From NCBI GenBank assembly GCA_012522185.1, contig JAAYKY010000027.1, positions 1 to 64,000 of the forward strand: a stretch of DNA of 64,000 nt, read 5' to 3'. The first letter of the stretch is position 1, and each line of letters begins with the position of its first letter. This document shows positions 25,363-34,509 of this stretch, piece after piece. The position numbers were made by a program, and so were the translations under genes. The notes below the pieces were generated by a model. That model worked only from the letters and a program-made list of their open reading frames with translations, was not told where the DNA came from and ran no database searches. The stretch comes from Flavobacteriaceae bacterium (GTDB lineage Bacteria > Bacteroidota > Bacteroidia > Flavobacteriales > Weeksellaceae).

Positions 25363-25471
25363 GCGCCAGGGATATGGAGGGCAGCGACCGTAGGGAGCTG
25401 GTCTCGGAGCCGAGACGGAACCCCGGAGCAGCCCGGCCGCCGTGCCCGAAAAGCACGGCGGGGCGCCCAAA
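25363..25471 (+). repeat. Composite stem-loop repeat element, copy B
   Basis: This GC-rich island in an AT-rich setting begins GCGCCAGGGATATGGAGGGC. It has a hairpin GTCTCGG-AG-CCGAGAC, then CAGCCCGGCC, a second hairpin with the arms GCCGTGC and GCACGGC, and ends in GGGGCGCCCAA. The block order equals that of copy A on the other strand at 14986: AGGGAT-GGAGG, hairpin, AGCCCGnCC, hairpin, GCnCGCCCAA. The arms differ in sequence but keep their pairing, which suggests selection on structure or repeated rearrangement. A 68-residue ORF over it is not considered real. Confidence 0.65.
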
Positions 25472-25531
25472 AATAATTGGAAAAGGACATAATAATTTAT
25501 TATGTATGCATAGTATTTCATTTTTATTTTC

Positions 25532-25539
25532 TACATTTG
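25532..25539 (+). promoter_or_regulatory. Candidate -7 promoter box of the fadL-like operon
   Basis: TACATTTG matches the consensus TAnnTTTG exactly. The expected leader is about 30 bases before the ATG at 25577. There is no TTG at -33, so the assignment is moderate. Confidence 0.4.
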
Positions 25540-25576
25540 TTTACATATACTTAACATTTATAAATCTAATTAGTAC

Positions 25577-26806
25577 ATGAGAAGAGTTTATTTAATTGCG
25601 CTCTTGTTGGGATTGGGGACTTCTGCTTTTGCTGGAGGTTACCGTGTGTCTTTTCAAGGCGTCCGTCAGGCGTCAATGGGCTTAACAAGCGTAATGCACG
25701 CCCGTGATGCAAGTATTGCATTTTACAACCCTGCTGGGCTTGCCTTTGTGGAGAGCAAAGTGAGTATTGCAGCAGGTGGGTTTGGCATCATTAACAATGT
25801 GAAGTGGCAAAACACTAACACTTTGGAGTCGGCTGAGACAGATAGCCCATTGGGTACACCGATTTATTTCGCAGCGTCTTATCGACCTGTTGATGCGGTG
25901 ACGGTAGGTGTGAGTTTCACTACGCCGTTTGGGAGTACGGTCAAATGGCCGGAGAATTGGGCCGGAAAGGCAAACATCACAGAGATTTCGATGAAATCTT
26001 ATTTCATCCAACCAACTGTTGCGGTTAAATTTAATGAATGGTTCAGCGCAGGTGCTGGTTTTATCTATGCGATGGGTTCGGTGAATTTGCAAAGAACAAT
26101 GAGCGTGGGTGGGAACGACATCGGTTTGGAAATTGAGGATACTGATGCGCATGGTTTAGGGTTTAATGTCGGTGCTTATTTCCGTCCGACGGATCGTTTA
26201 AACATCGGATTGGCTTATCGTTCGGGGATTGACATGAAAGCGAATTATGGAGATGTGGTTTGGACAGATGTACCTACGGGACTTTCTACCACCATGCCTT
26301 TTTCGACCAATCAATTCAATGCGATGCTTCCTTTGGTTTCGGAATTCTTAGCCGGATTCTCTTATCAGGCATCTTCTAAATTAATGCTTGCCGCTGAGGT
26401 TTCGGTTCATGGTTGGGGTCGATATAGAAATCTGGACATCCAGTTAACTGATACCGATACAGGTGCTATTTATGATTCAAAAGCCAGAAAAAACTTTATC
26501 GACCGCGCGGTTTGGAAACTGGGTGGGGAATATCAAGCCACCGATATGTTGGCAATCCGTTTGGGTTATTATTTCGACGAATTTGTTTCTCCGGGCGAGT
26601 ATTGGTCACCCGAAACACCTGATACTTCCCGTCATTCCATCAACGGTGGTTTAGGACTAAGTTTTGGTGATTTCAATGTGGATGCTTTCGGTCAGTACAC
26701 CATGGGTGTTGAACGTTTTGTGAACAATCTGGAAACAGGATTTACAGGGGACGTTAACCTTTCGGCTGTATCCTTTGGCCTTGGACTTTCTTACAACTTT
26801 AACTAA
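25577..26806 (+). CDS. OmpP1/FadL-type outer membrane transport protein
   Basis: This 409-residue beta-barrel protein has a signal peptide (LIALLLGLGTSAFAGG). Then comes the FadL/TodX N-terminal signature YRVSFQGVRQASMGL with HARDASIAFYNPAGLAF, the residues that form the plug. Proteins of this family take up long-chain fatty acids or hydrophobic compounds through the outer membrane. The last residues LGLGLSYNFN form a typical final strand ending in an aromatic residue and Asn. The following GDSL-type lipoprotein gene starts 9 bases later, which suggests that lipid esters are hydrolysed and the products taken up. Confidence 0.9.
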   Translation: MRRVYLIALLLGLGTSAFAGGYRVSFQGVRQASMGLTSVMHARDASIAFYNPAGLAFVESKVSIAAGGFGIINNVKWQNTNTLESAETDSPLGTPIYFAASYRPVDAVTVGVSFTTPFGSTVKWPENWAGKANITEISMKSYFIQPTVAVKFNEWFSAGAGFIYAMGSVNLQRTMSVGGNDIGLEIEDTDAHGLGFNVGAYFRPTDRLNIGLAYRSGIDMKANYGDVVWTDVPTGLSTTMPFSTNQFNAMLPLVSEFLAGFSYQASSKLMLAAEVSVHGWGRYRNLDIQLTDTDTGAIYDSKARKNFIDRAVWKLGGEYQATDMLAIRLGYYFDEFVSPGEYWSPETPDTSRHSINGGLGLSFGDFNVDAFGQYTMGVERFVNNLETGFTGDVNLSAVSFGLGLSYNFN

Positions 26807-26815
26807 AATCAGAAA

Positions 26816-28375
26816 ATGAAAAATTTATCAAAACTATTTATAGCGTCTTCTCTTGTTGTAATAGCAAGCTGTGAGCCTGATTTTGACAATCCGGTGGAGG
26901 ACTTTGTAGTTACTTCGGGCGATGCTGATTTCAGCAAATATGTCGCTCTTGGAAACTCACTTACATCCGGTTTTACGGACAATGCATTGTTTATAAGTGC
27001 ACAGGAAAACTCGTATCCGAATATGTTAGCAACCCAATTTGCAATGGCAGGTGGTGGAAGTTTCACTCAGCCATTGATGCCAGATGAAATCGGCGGATTT
27101 AGCGATTTGGGTGTAGCAGGGAGATTGACTTTGCAATTGATTAATGGTAGCCTTGCGCCGGTTCCGACACCTGCTCAATCTCCATTGACTCCTGCTTCGG
27201 GAAGCTCTTTTGGGAACATGGGTGTTCCGGGTGCTAAATCTTATCATTTGGTAGCTCCGGGATATGGCAATCCTGCTGGAATTGGCTCCACAGCCAATCC
27301 CTATTTTGTTCGCTTTGCTTCTTCGCCAAGCACTTCTGTTTTGGCAGATGCAGCAAGTCAACAACCTAGTTTTTTCACTCTTTGGATTGGGAACAATGAC
27401 GTTCTGTCTTATGCTACCGGCGGTGGAGTTGGGGTGAACCAAATGGCAGCCAATAATACTGACCCTACGACCTATGGCGGAAGTGATATTTCACATCCGG
27501 CCGTGGTAGCGGGTTCGATTCAGATGATTCTTGAAAAGTTGGTCAATGAAGGCGGTGCCAAAGGTGCCATTGCCAATATTCCAAGCATTACCGATATTCC
27601 TTTTTTTACCACAGTTCCTTATGCTCCTTTGAATCCGTCCAATCCTTCTTTCGGATCTATGATTCCTGCTTTGAATGCGCAGTTCGGGCAATTAAATGCG
27701 GTTTTTGATTATTTGGGTGCCTCCAACCGAAAAGTTGTATTCCATACAGATGCTGCCAGCCCGGTTGTCATTCAAGATGAAACCTTAGCGGATTTATCGA
27801 CTGCAATTCGTGATGTTTTGATGAGTCAAGGAATGGATGCAGGAACAGCTACGATTCTTGGGATGACCTACGGTCAGTCTCGTCAGGCGACGGAAGAAGA
27901 TTTATTGGTATTTACTTCTCAGACTATAATTGGTCAGGTAAATATGGATCGAGTGGCTCAATTGGTCGGGATGGGAGTTCCACAAGAACAAGCTGCCCAA
28001 TTATCGGTAAATGGAATTACGTATCCACTGCAAGATCAATGGGTATTGATACCAAGTGAGAAACAAGCTGTTATAGACGCAACAAATGCATACAATACCG
28101 CCATCGCACAGTTAGCTGATGATTATAATCTGGCATTGGTAAACGCAAATGGTGCAATGCAAAGTTTAAGTTCCGCATGGGGTATCACTTATTTTGGAAA
28201 CAACTATAACACAACTTTTGTGAGTGGAGGAGCGTTTTCATTGGATGCGGTTCACCTAACAGCCAAAGGCTATGCGATTGTAACCAATTATTTCGTTGAT
28301 GCGATTAATTCTAAATATCGATCAAATCTAAGAAAAGTTAATCCAAATAATTATCCCGGAGTTTTAATTCCTTAA
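26816..28375 (+). CDS. SGNH/GDSL-type hydrolase lipoprotein
   Basis: This 519-residue protein has a lipoprotein signal ending ASCEPD (Cys19) and an SGNH hydrolase fold. The nucleophile block is VALGNSLTSGF (Ser48, with Asn in place of the Asp of GDSL), the oxyanion Asn is in LWIGNNDVL, and the C-terminal His is in DAVHLTAKGY with an Asp two positions before it. It is expected to be an esterase or lipase exposed at the cell surface. In Bacteroidota this gene is often paired with a FadL-type porin, as here. The long insert after residue 200 is rich in Ala, Ser and Asn. Confidence 0.85.
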   Translation: MKNLSKLFIASSLVVIASCEPDFDNPVEDFVVTSGDADFSKYVALGNSLTSGFTDNALFISAQENSYPNMLATQFAMAGGGSFTQPLMPDEIGGFSDLGVAGRLTLQLINGSLAPVPTPAQSPLTPASGSSFGNMGVPGAKSYHLVAPGYGNPAGIGSTANPYFVRFASSPSTSVLADAASQQPSFFTLWIGNNDVLSYATGGGVGVNQMAANNTDPTTYGGSDISHPAVVAGSIQMILEKLVNEGGAKGAIANIPSITDIPFFTTVPYAPLNPSNPSFGSMIPALNAQFGQLNAVFDYLGASNRKVVFHTDAASPVVIQDETLADLSTAIRDVLMSQGMDAGTATILGMTYGQSRQATEEDLLVFTSQTIIGQVNMDRVAQLVGMGVPQEQAAQLSVNGITYPLQDQWVLIPSEKQAVIDATNAYNTAIAQLADDYNLALVNANGAMQSLSSAWGITYFGNNYNTTFVSGGAFSLDAVHLTAKGYAIVTNYFVDAINSKYRSNLRKVNPNNYPGVLIP

Positions 28376-28394
28376 TTACTAAAGATTTATAGTT

Positions 28395-28430
28395 CAAAAA
28401 AACGTCTTCCTCATTGGAAGGCGTTTTTTT
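28395..28430 (+). terminator. Terminator after the fadL-like/GDSL operon
   Basis: AAAAAACGTCTTCC and GGAAGGCGTTTTTT form a stem of about 14 bp with one G-T pair and a loop of a few bases, followed by a run of seven T. Confidence 0.85.
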
Positions 28431-28458
28431 GTATCTTTAGCTAACCAACTTTCTCTGG

Positions 28459-30519
28459 ATGAAAAACCAGCCTTTCATCGGACCTTTGGCCGGGCTGATG
28501 CTCGGCATTCTATTCGCTGAAATTTCACCTTTTACTTCTTTAGCGAATGGAGTCCTACTTCTGTTTGCCTTTTTGTTTTTTATACTTCTGATTTATTTTC
28601 GAATTAAAAAATGGGATTTTCTCTGGATTTTTTGTGCTTTCACCTTGGGTGGCTGGCTTTATTCCACAGATTTCAACACTTACAAACCAATTCCTGAGTC
28701 GGTTCTCGATCAAGAAGTGAACTTAAAATTAGAAATTGAAGAAATTTATCGTCCTTCGGCTAAATTCAGAAAATACAAAGCAAAAATCATTGAAATCGAT
28801 TCTGCATTTGCAGATAATTACGTATTGCTTTATTGGCGAAAAGAAAATACTGAACTTTTCCCGCAAGATGAAGTTGAAATTAAGGCCAAAATAATTCCCA
28901 CCCAAAAACCATTAAATCCATATCAATTTGATTATGCAAAATGGTTAAAGCGACAAAAGATTCATTACACAGTTTTCTCTGACACGCTTTATAAGAAAAC
29001 CAAAGATGGAAATTCTGTTGCTTCCAAGACCTCGTCCTACAAACGTAATACACATCGCAAATTAATGGAAAAAGGATACACAAAATCTTCTGCAGATTTG
29101 ATTGGTGCTATGCTTTTGGGCGACCGAACGGAAATGGATCCCGACACGGAGGAGAACTACAGAAAAACCGGTGTTGTTCATATTCTTTCTATTTCAGGAT
29201 TGCATGTCATGATGGTTTATTCGATTTTCATGCTTGTTCTTTATCCTTTGATTTATTTAAGAAACGGTCGAATTCTTCGTATTCTTTTAAGCTTGATTCT
29301 CATTTGGAGTTTTGTGATTTTTGTAGGATTTCAACCTCCGGTTTTGCGTTCGGCAGTGATGATTTCGGTATATTATGTGACGGTGACCTTTCGGCGCAAG
29401 CCCAATATTTATCATACCTTAGCGGTTTCAGCTTTTGTTTTACTTTGGATCAATCCGAATTTCCTTTTTGATGTCGGGTTTCAGTTAAGCTTTTCGGCAG
29501 TATTTTTTATTGTCTATCTCCACCCGATTTACCAAAGAATTTTCCGCCCGAAAAAAAGGCTTATGCGAAATAGTATTGCTTTTATCGGGACAAGTATTTC
29601 GGCACAATTGGGGACTATGCCATTTACTGTTTTGTATTACAATCAAACATCGGGTTTGTTTTTGGCTGGAAATGTGGTGATGGTCATTGCCTCCTATTTT
29701 ATGATGGCCGGTGGGATGCTTGCATTGGTTTTATTGGAAATCAATTTTAATCCTGGGGGTTGGGTTTGGCTTTTCAATGGGATCATCGAGGGCTGTAATT
29801 CCTACATCCGATGGCTTTCTTCTTTTGACTCATTGGTTTTTGAAAACATTTCATTTAATCCACTGGAGTCATTTCTGGCTTTGCTCTTGATTATTTTGGT
29901 GGGAATTATTTGGAAGAAACCCAATTTCAAAGGTGCTTTGACTATATTATTGGTTTTGATCAGTTTTCAGGTTCAGCGCATCATTCATCAAAATCAATTG
30001 AGCAAAAAAAAGGAATTGATTGTTTTTCATCAGACAAGGAATTCGGTGATTGGTGTTCGAAATGGTCGGAATTTGGATGTCTTCGCAATGGATTTATCGG
30101 ATTCTTTGAATTTAACTAAATATTTGATTCGTCCATATGTTTTGAATGAGGGCATTCGGACTTATCAATTAAAAAGCTTGGAAAAGAAAATAGATTCTCC
30201 TTATTTCAAGTCTTCGAATTCTCTTTATTTTGAAAGGAATCATTTGGTTTGGCTTGCTGAAAATTGGGTAGATTTCTCTCTTGATTCTGACTTTTTACTT
30301 GTTCAAAACAATATTGATTTCGAACTGGAAGAAATTAACCCAGAAACTATTCTCATCCTTGACGGGAGCAACTATCCTAACCATTTAATGGATTTGGAAC
30401 TACCGATTTGGCGAACCCGTGAAAAGGGTGCTTTTATTTTTCCTATAAAAGATTCTCCAGAAGTTGAGCTTTCGGCATATAGCCTAAAAGCAGCCTCTCT
30501 AGACGCCCGTCGTGACTGA
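28459..30519 (+). CDS. comEC: ComEC/Rec2-family competence protein
   Basis: This 686-residue multi-spanning membrane protein has the N-terminal DUF4131-like segment and the ComEC core. The core motif is GAMLLGDRTEMDPDTEENYRKTGVVHILSISGLHVMM. ComEC forms the inner membrane channel for DNA uptake. The C-terminal part has about 170 non-membrane residues but no recognisable metallo-beta-lactamase motif (HxHxDH), which is a common form in Bacteroidota. The last 77 bases overlap the 3' end of the thioredoxin gene on the opposite strand. Start at the ATG 28459. Confidence 0.88.
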   Translation: MKNQPFIGPLAGLMLGILFAEISPFTSLANGVLLLFAFLFFILLIYFRIKKWDFLWIFCAFTLGGWLYSTDFNTYKPIPESVLDQEVNLKLEIEEIYRPSAKFRKYKAKIIEIDSAFADNYVLLYWRKENTELFPQDEVEIKAKIIPTQKPLNPYQFDYAKWLKRQKIHYTVFSDTLYKKTKDGNSVASKTSSYKRNTHRKLMEKGYTKSSADLIGAMLLGDRTEMDPDTEENYRKTGVVHILSISGLHVMMVYSIFMLVLYPLIYLRNGRILRILLSLILIWSFVIFVGFQPPVLRSAVMISVYYVTVTFRRKPNIYHTLAVSAFVLLWINPNFLFDVGFQLSFSAVFFIVYLHPIYQRIFRPKKRLMRNSIAFIGTSISAQLGTMPFTVLYYNQTSGLFLAGNVVMVIASYFMMAGGMLALVLLEINFNPGGWVWLFNGIIEGCNSYIRWLSSFDSLVFENISFNPLESFLALLLIILVGIIWKKPNFKGALTILLVLISFQVQRIIHQNQLSKKKELIVFHQTRNSVIGVRNGRNLDVFAMDLSDSLNLTKYLIRPYVLNEGIRTYQLKSLEKKIDSPYFKSSNSLYFERNHLVWLAENWVDFSLDSDFLLVQNNIDFELEEINPETILILDGSNYPNHLMDLELPIWRTREKGAFIFPIKDSPEVELSAYSLKAASLDARRD

Positions 30520-30901
30520 TGACGGCATAAGCCGGATAAGACAGTTTGCCTCGAAGGGAAAAATAAGCGAAAGAATTGACGCCTCTTCCGCCCTGTTGCG
30601 GTCGAACGTATTTATACGTTTTTCCTCTGAATTTGACTTCTTCCCTGGATTCGGCGTCGAATTTAACCGGGATATAATTATCGTTTATATGTTGTACAAC
30701 TTCAGCTTCCTTGAAGGTTGATGCGTCCATTTTTTTGCACCAACCGCACCAGCTGGTGTAGAAATCGATGAAAAGGGGTTTGTCTGGATGTTTTTTCATT
30801 TCGGCTTCTGCTTGTTCTAAATTCAGCCAATGGATGTCTTGTGCTGATGCGGAAAGGTTCAGAGCTATAATTAAAAATACGCCAAAGATTTGTTTTTTCA
30901 T
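30443..30901 (-). CDS. Secreted thioredoxin-fold protein
   Basis: The 152-residue protein, from the ATG at 30901, has a signal peptide (GVFLIIALNLSASAQD) and a thioredoxin fold with the active site WCGWCKKMD (Cys52, Cys55). The track ORF adds 45 residues from the noncoding gap and the upstream POT gene's end and is not credible. It likely works in the periplasm on disulfides. Its position directly after the POT transporters on the same strand may reflect shared transcription. Its 3' end lies inside comEC on the other strand for 77 bases, and both coding frames appear real. Confidence 0.87.
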   Translation of the reverse strand: MKKQIFGVFLIIALNLSASAQDIHWLNLEQAEAEMKKHPDKPLFIDFYTSWCGWCKKMDASTFKEAEVVQHINDNYIPVKFDAESREEVKFRGKTYKYVRPQQGGRGVNSFAYFSLRGKLSYPAYAVISHDGRLERLLLGYMPKAQLLENLL

Positions 30902-30936
30902 TTTAAAACAATGATTTAGAACATCTAAATTACAAA

Positions 30937-32742
30937 TTATTTCACCCCGTGCATTAATTTTTTCATAACCGGACTCAACAACATTGCAATACATCCCATA
31001 ATGATTGGCACGATTGCAAATAATGCAAAAAACCATCCGATAGAGTGTTCTTCAGAAATTTTATCAATCATTCCTCCCATCGTTCCGGCGGATTTCTGCC
31101 CTACTGCAATTGCCAGGTACCAAACTCCGAACATAAAACCGATCATACGTGGTGGAACCAGTTTACTTACATAAGAAAGTCCAAGTGGCGACAGACATAA
31201 TTCTCCCATGGTATGGAAAAGATAAGCCAAAATAAGGAAAACGATACTCACTTTTGCCGTCATAGCTCCTTGTGGAATGTCCCAGGCACCAAATGCCAAA
31301 ATTCCAAATCCGATTCCCAATAAAATCAATCCGAAACCGTATTTCATTCCTGCACTTGGATTGTATTTACTTTCCCACCATTTGGAAAATAAAGGTGCCA
31401 GTGAAATGATGAAGAAAGAGTTTAGAATTGCAAACCAAGAAGCATCAATGGTATTTCCCGGCTCAGAGAATTTGTTGTACAATCTGAATAAAACAAAAAA
31501 CCAGATTCCGACAAAAGCAATTCCCAAAATGATATTGGACAAACTGATTTTCTTAAAGGTCTGACCAAATAATTTAAACAAAACCCAAGTAATGATAATC
31601 AAAGGTACAGTCGTAAGCAAGGCATCTACAATTTTAAAAATCATAGCCGAAGAACCTACCAATTCACGGTCGGTATAGCTGTCAGCAAAAATTGTCATAG
31701 AACCCAAAGACTGTTCAAATGCCATAAAGAAAAATACGGTAAACAGTCCACAGAAACAAACCGCGATGATTCGGTCACGGGTAATAGTGGAATATCTTGA
31801 AATTCTTGAAATCAATAAAAACAAAAATAAAACCAGCGCGACAAGCACTACAAAATTGGTTCCGCTCAAATCCCCTACTGTAAAGGGTAATAAGTTTATA
31901 TTCTCAATTTTCTCCAAAGGATCATTGAATAAATACAGCAATCCACCTACTGCGGAAAGTACAATTAATACATAATCAAATATTTTGAAAGGATTTCTTT
32001 TGTCCGTTGCATCATCGATTACGATGGCAGCTCCGGCCGGTTGAATTACTTCGTCTTTGGCGTCTTCAACAGAAACTTCGTCTGATGTAATTTTAACTTT
32101 GGAAGGCGGACCTCCGATGTCACCAAAAATCGGTTTGGCCAACCAGAATTGCAAACAACCCAGCATCATGAAAATACCAGCCAATCCGAATCCCCAAGAC
32201 CATCCGAAATTCTCTCCCAAATAACCACAAAGCATCATTCCAAAGAAAGCTCCGGCGTTTACACCCATATAGAAAATGGTATAAGCACCGTCTTTCTTCT
32301 CATTTTTCCCTTTGTACATGGTAGAAATAATGGAAGTAATATTGGGTTTGAAAAATCCGGTTCCGATTACCAAAAGCGCCAAACCAAGGTAAAAGAAAGG
32401 TTTGGTTTCAATCGCCATGGAGGCATGCCCCAACGTCATAATCACACAGCCAATGACAACTGCTATGCGATAACCGGTAAATTTATCGGCAATATAACCT
32501 CCGATCAAAGGAGTCAAATATAATAAAGAACCATACGTACCGATCAATGCCAGCGCATTTTCACGCGCCCAACCCCATCCGGGATTGTCATCCAGCATGG
32601 CGGCAGTTAAGAACAGAACTAATAAAACCCTCATTCCGTAGAAAGAAAATCTTTCCCACATTTCTGTAAAAAACAATACAAATAAGGTGGACGGATGTCC
32701 TAAAACCTGGGATTCAAAAATCGCGTCTTGCTGATTCTTCAT
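30937..32742 (-). CDS. POT-family peptide transporter
   Basis: This 601-residue proton-coupled oligopeptide transporter has the first-helix motif EMWERFSFYGMR, the proton and peptide site ExxER(F)xYYG, and the PTR2-type block FKPNITSIISTMYKGKNEKKDGAYTIFYMGVNAGA. A hydrophilic loop of about 40 residues after the sixth helix (SDEVSVEDAKDEVIQ) and 12-14 membrane helices fit the family. It imports di- and tripeptides. It is separated from the upstream POT gene by 81 bases containing a terminator, so it may have its own promoter. It is close kin to the 34510 gene. Confidence 0.93.
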   Translation of the reverse strand: MKNQQDAIFESQVLGHPSTLFVLFFTEMWERFSFYGMRVLLVLFLTAAMLDDNPGWGWARENALALIGTYGSLLYLTPLIGGYIADKFTGYRIAVVIGCVIMTLGHASMAIETKPFFYLGLALLVIGTGFFKPNITSIISTMYKGKNEKKDGAYTIFYMGVNAGAFFGMMLCGYLGENFGWSWGFGLAGIFMMLGCLQFWLAKPIFGDIGGPPSKVKITSDEVSVEDAKDEVIQPAGAAIVIDDATDKRNPFKIFDYVLIVLSAVGGLLYLFNDPLEKIENINLLPFTVGDLSGTNFVVLVALVLFLFLLISRISRYSTITRDRIIAVCFCGLFTVFFFMAFEQSLGSMTIFADSYTDRELVGSSAMIFKIVDALLTTVPLIIITWVLFKLFGQTFKKISLSNIILGIAFVGIWFFVLFRLYNKFSEPGNTIDASWFAILNSFFIISLAPLFSKWWESKYNPSAGMKYGFGLILLGIGFGILAFGAWDIPQGAMTAKVSIVFLILAYLFHTMGELCLSPLGLSYVSKLVPPRMIGFMFGVWYLAIAVGQKSAGTMGGMIDKISEEHSIGWFFALFAIVPIIMGCIAMLLSPVMKKLMHGVK

Positions 32743-32787
32743 AATTTTAATTTTTCAAAAACCGAAAGTAAAAATATTTTTCCAATA

Positions 32788-32819
32788 AAGAAGCCCGTTT
32801 TGCAATTAAACGGGCTTTC
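32788..32819 (-). terminator. Terminator after the middle POT gene
   Basis: On the minus strand AAAGCCCGTTT and AAACGGGCTT pair around a 7-base loop and are followed by a T-rich stretch. It separates the middle POT gene from the next POT gene, so read-through to 32742 is partial at best. Confidence 0.75.
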
Positions 32820-32823
32820 TGTA

Positions 32824-34494
32824 TCAAATTTTGTTGTTTTCAACACCTGATTCAATTTCTGCCAACCTTTTTTCTCTCGGTCGGATGATCAGCCTATCGT
32901 AAATTGTCAAAGTTAAAATCGAGAACAAACCGATTCCCACAATTACGTACCAAATTTTATTGGGATTATAGGTTTCCCAAAGCATATCGACCATCTGCCA
33001 GTGGTCCATACCAAGCTTTTGTTCGGCCAAAGTAAAATATTCATTTTTGGAAAACGCAAGCGGAACTTCGGAAACATCTATTCCTTTTTCATCCGAATAC
33101 TCCAAAAAAGAACTACGAATTTGCTCCCATTTTAAATCCTCTTCTTTTAATCCAAATTTCTCTTCAAAATCAGCCAAAGACATATTCAAAGCTTTGGAAC
33201 CTGCTGAAGAAAATTGCTCCGGCGTGACGACATCGGGCATTTCTATATTTCGTTTGCCCATTTCTTTTTGAAGCAAGGACAATTTGTCGGACCATGCTTG
33301 ATAAAGATTTCCGGAAATAAAACTCGTCACAAAATAACTTGCCGCAACCGGAAGAAAATAAGTTCCCTGGTAGAGTCCTTCTTTTCCTTTGGGCGTAATC
33401 AGCGCAATGAAAGAAGAAACCGTCGGACTTGACATCATTTCTCCAATCGCAAAAATCATGGTTCCAATGATGGTAAACCAGACATTTCCTGAATAGAAAG
33501 TCAAACCAATACCAATGGTTGCAATGACTGCGCCTCGAATTACGGCGCTGATGTGTCGCATTTTTGTAACGAAATAAGAAACAAAAACTTGGCAAAGTAC
33601 AATCATCAAAGCATCGATTTGTGTAAACATTTCCGGTTTAATTTGTCCGTCTAATGATAAAATCTTTCCTAAAAAAGGAATGTTTTCATTGAACCAAATG
33701 CTTATTGCAGACGAATCCACCCAATCATCAATGAAATTGGGAAGTGTATTGAACAATTGATTGAACATTGTCCAAAATCCGACCATCAACAATAATAAAA
33801 TCCCAAGACGAATGTCTTTCAGTGCAATGAAAATATTAACAACTGAATCTTTGATTGCATTTCCGATGGAATCTTTTGGTTTTTCAACTTTGGGTTCTTT
33901 GTAAAAAAACAAAAGAATCAAAAGATTGATGGTAATCACTACTGCTGCTTGTATAAATATAATTTTCCAACCCATGGAATTCCTAAGCGCTGACGAAAGG
34001 AAAGGACCAATGAATCCTCCGATATTTACCATCACATAAAAAATCCCAAATCCGAGTGTACCGGTGGTTTCGTCTGTATTTCGGGCAACAATCGCCGAAG
34101 CTACGGGTTTGAAAAATGCAGCCCCAATCGCCACCAATAAAAATACGATGTAAACCTGTGTATAAGTGCTTACTTCACCCAAGAAATAATATCCCGCAAT
34201 CAAAATGATATAGGAAATCGTGAGCGAAAGTTTATAACCAATCCGGTCGGCAATTACTCCAAAAAACAGTGGCAACAAATACAATATTGCCACTATATTT
34301 CCCATGATATTTCCTTTCTGAATATGGTCGAAACCAAGTCCTCCAGTGTCTGTTGAGCCTACGAGGTAAATACTGAAGAGTCCGTAAATCCCGTACCAAG
34401 CCCAACGCTCAAAGAGCTCCATCACGCTGGCTATCCAGAAATTTTTATTCAAAGACCCGATGGTCTGAACAAAAGTTCTTTTGTTTTCTGTCAT
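32824..34494 (-). CDS. Divergent POT/MFS-family transporter with an inserted domain
   Basis: This 556-residue membrane protein is the odd one among three tandem POT-like genes. The first-helix motif is ELFERWAWYG rather than ERFxYYG, keeping the E-x-x-E-R pattern. Other POT marks are FKPVASAIVARNTDETTGTLGFGIFYVMVNIGG. Between late membrane helices lies a hydrophilic insert of about 105 residues (about residues 405-510: LLQKEMGKRNIEMPDVVTPEQF and onwards, rich in Glu and Lys) with no counterpart in the flanking paralogues. Its substrate may therefore differ. It begins 15 bases after the 34510 gene and forms an operon with it and the peptidase. Confidence 0.85.
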   Translation of the reverse strand: MTENKRTFVQTIGSLNKNFWIASVMELFERWAWYGIYGLFSIYLVGSTDTGGLGFDHIQKGNIMGNIVAILYLLPLFFGVIADRIGYKLSLTISYIILIAGYYFLGEVSTYTQVYIVFLLVAIGAAFFKPVASAIVARNTDETTGTLGFGIFYVMVNIGGFIGPFLSSALRNSMGWKIIFIQAAVVITINLLILLFFYKEPKVEKPKDSIGNAIKDSVVNIFIALKDIRLGILLLLMVGFWTMFNQLFNTLPNFIDDWVDSSAISIWFNENIPFLGKILSLDGQIKPEMFTQIDALMIVLCQVFVSYFVTKMRHISAVIRGAVIATIGIGLTFYSGNVWFTIIGTMIFAIGEMMSSPTVSSFIALITPKGKEGLYQGTYFLPVAASYFVTSFISGNLYQAWSDKLSLLQKEMGKRNIEMPDVVTPEQFSSAGSKALNMSLADFEEKFGLKEEDLKWEQIRSSFLEYSDEKGIDVSEVPLAFSKNEYFTLAEQKLGMDHWQMVDMLWETYNPNKIWYVIVGIGLFSILTLTIYDRLIIRPREKRLAEIESGVENNKI

Positions 34495-34509
34495 TTCAAT
34501 TCAAATGAA

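Noticed and set aside
25363-25471. Possible tRNA or small structured RNA gene in the GC-rich island
   Set aside because: The structure has two separate hairpins but no cloverleaf or CCA end, and it matches copy A at 14986, so a repeat is the better explanation.
25374-25580. 68-residue ORF across the GC-rich island
   Set aside because: It covers the composite repeat element and runs into the fadL-like start region; its residues (RRNPGAARPPCPKST) reflect the hairpins, not a protein.
30902-31036. N-terminal extension of the thioredoxin protein
   Set aside because: The extra 45 residues lie in the intergenic gap and the 3' end of a POT gene; the ATG at 30901 starts a clean signal peptide.
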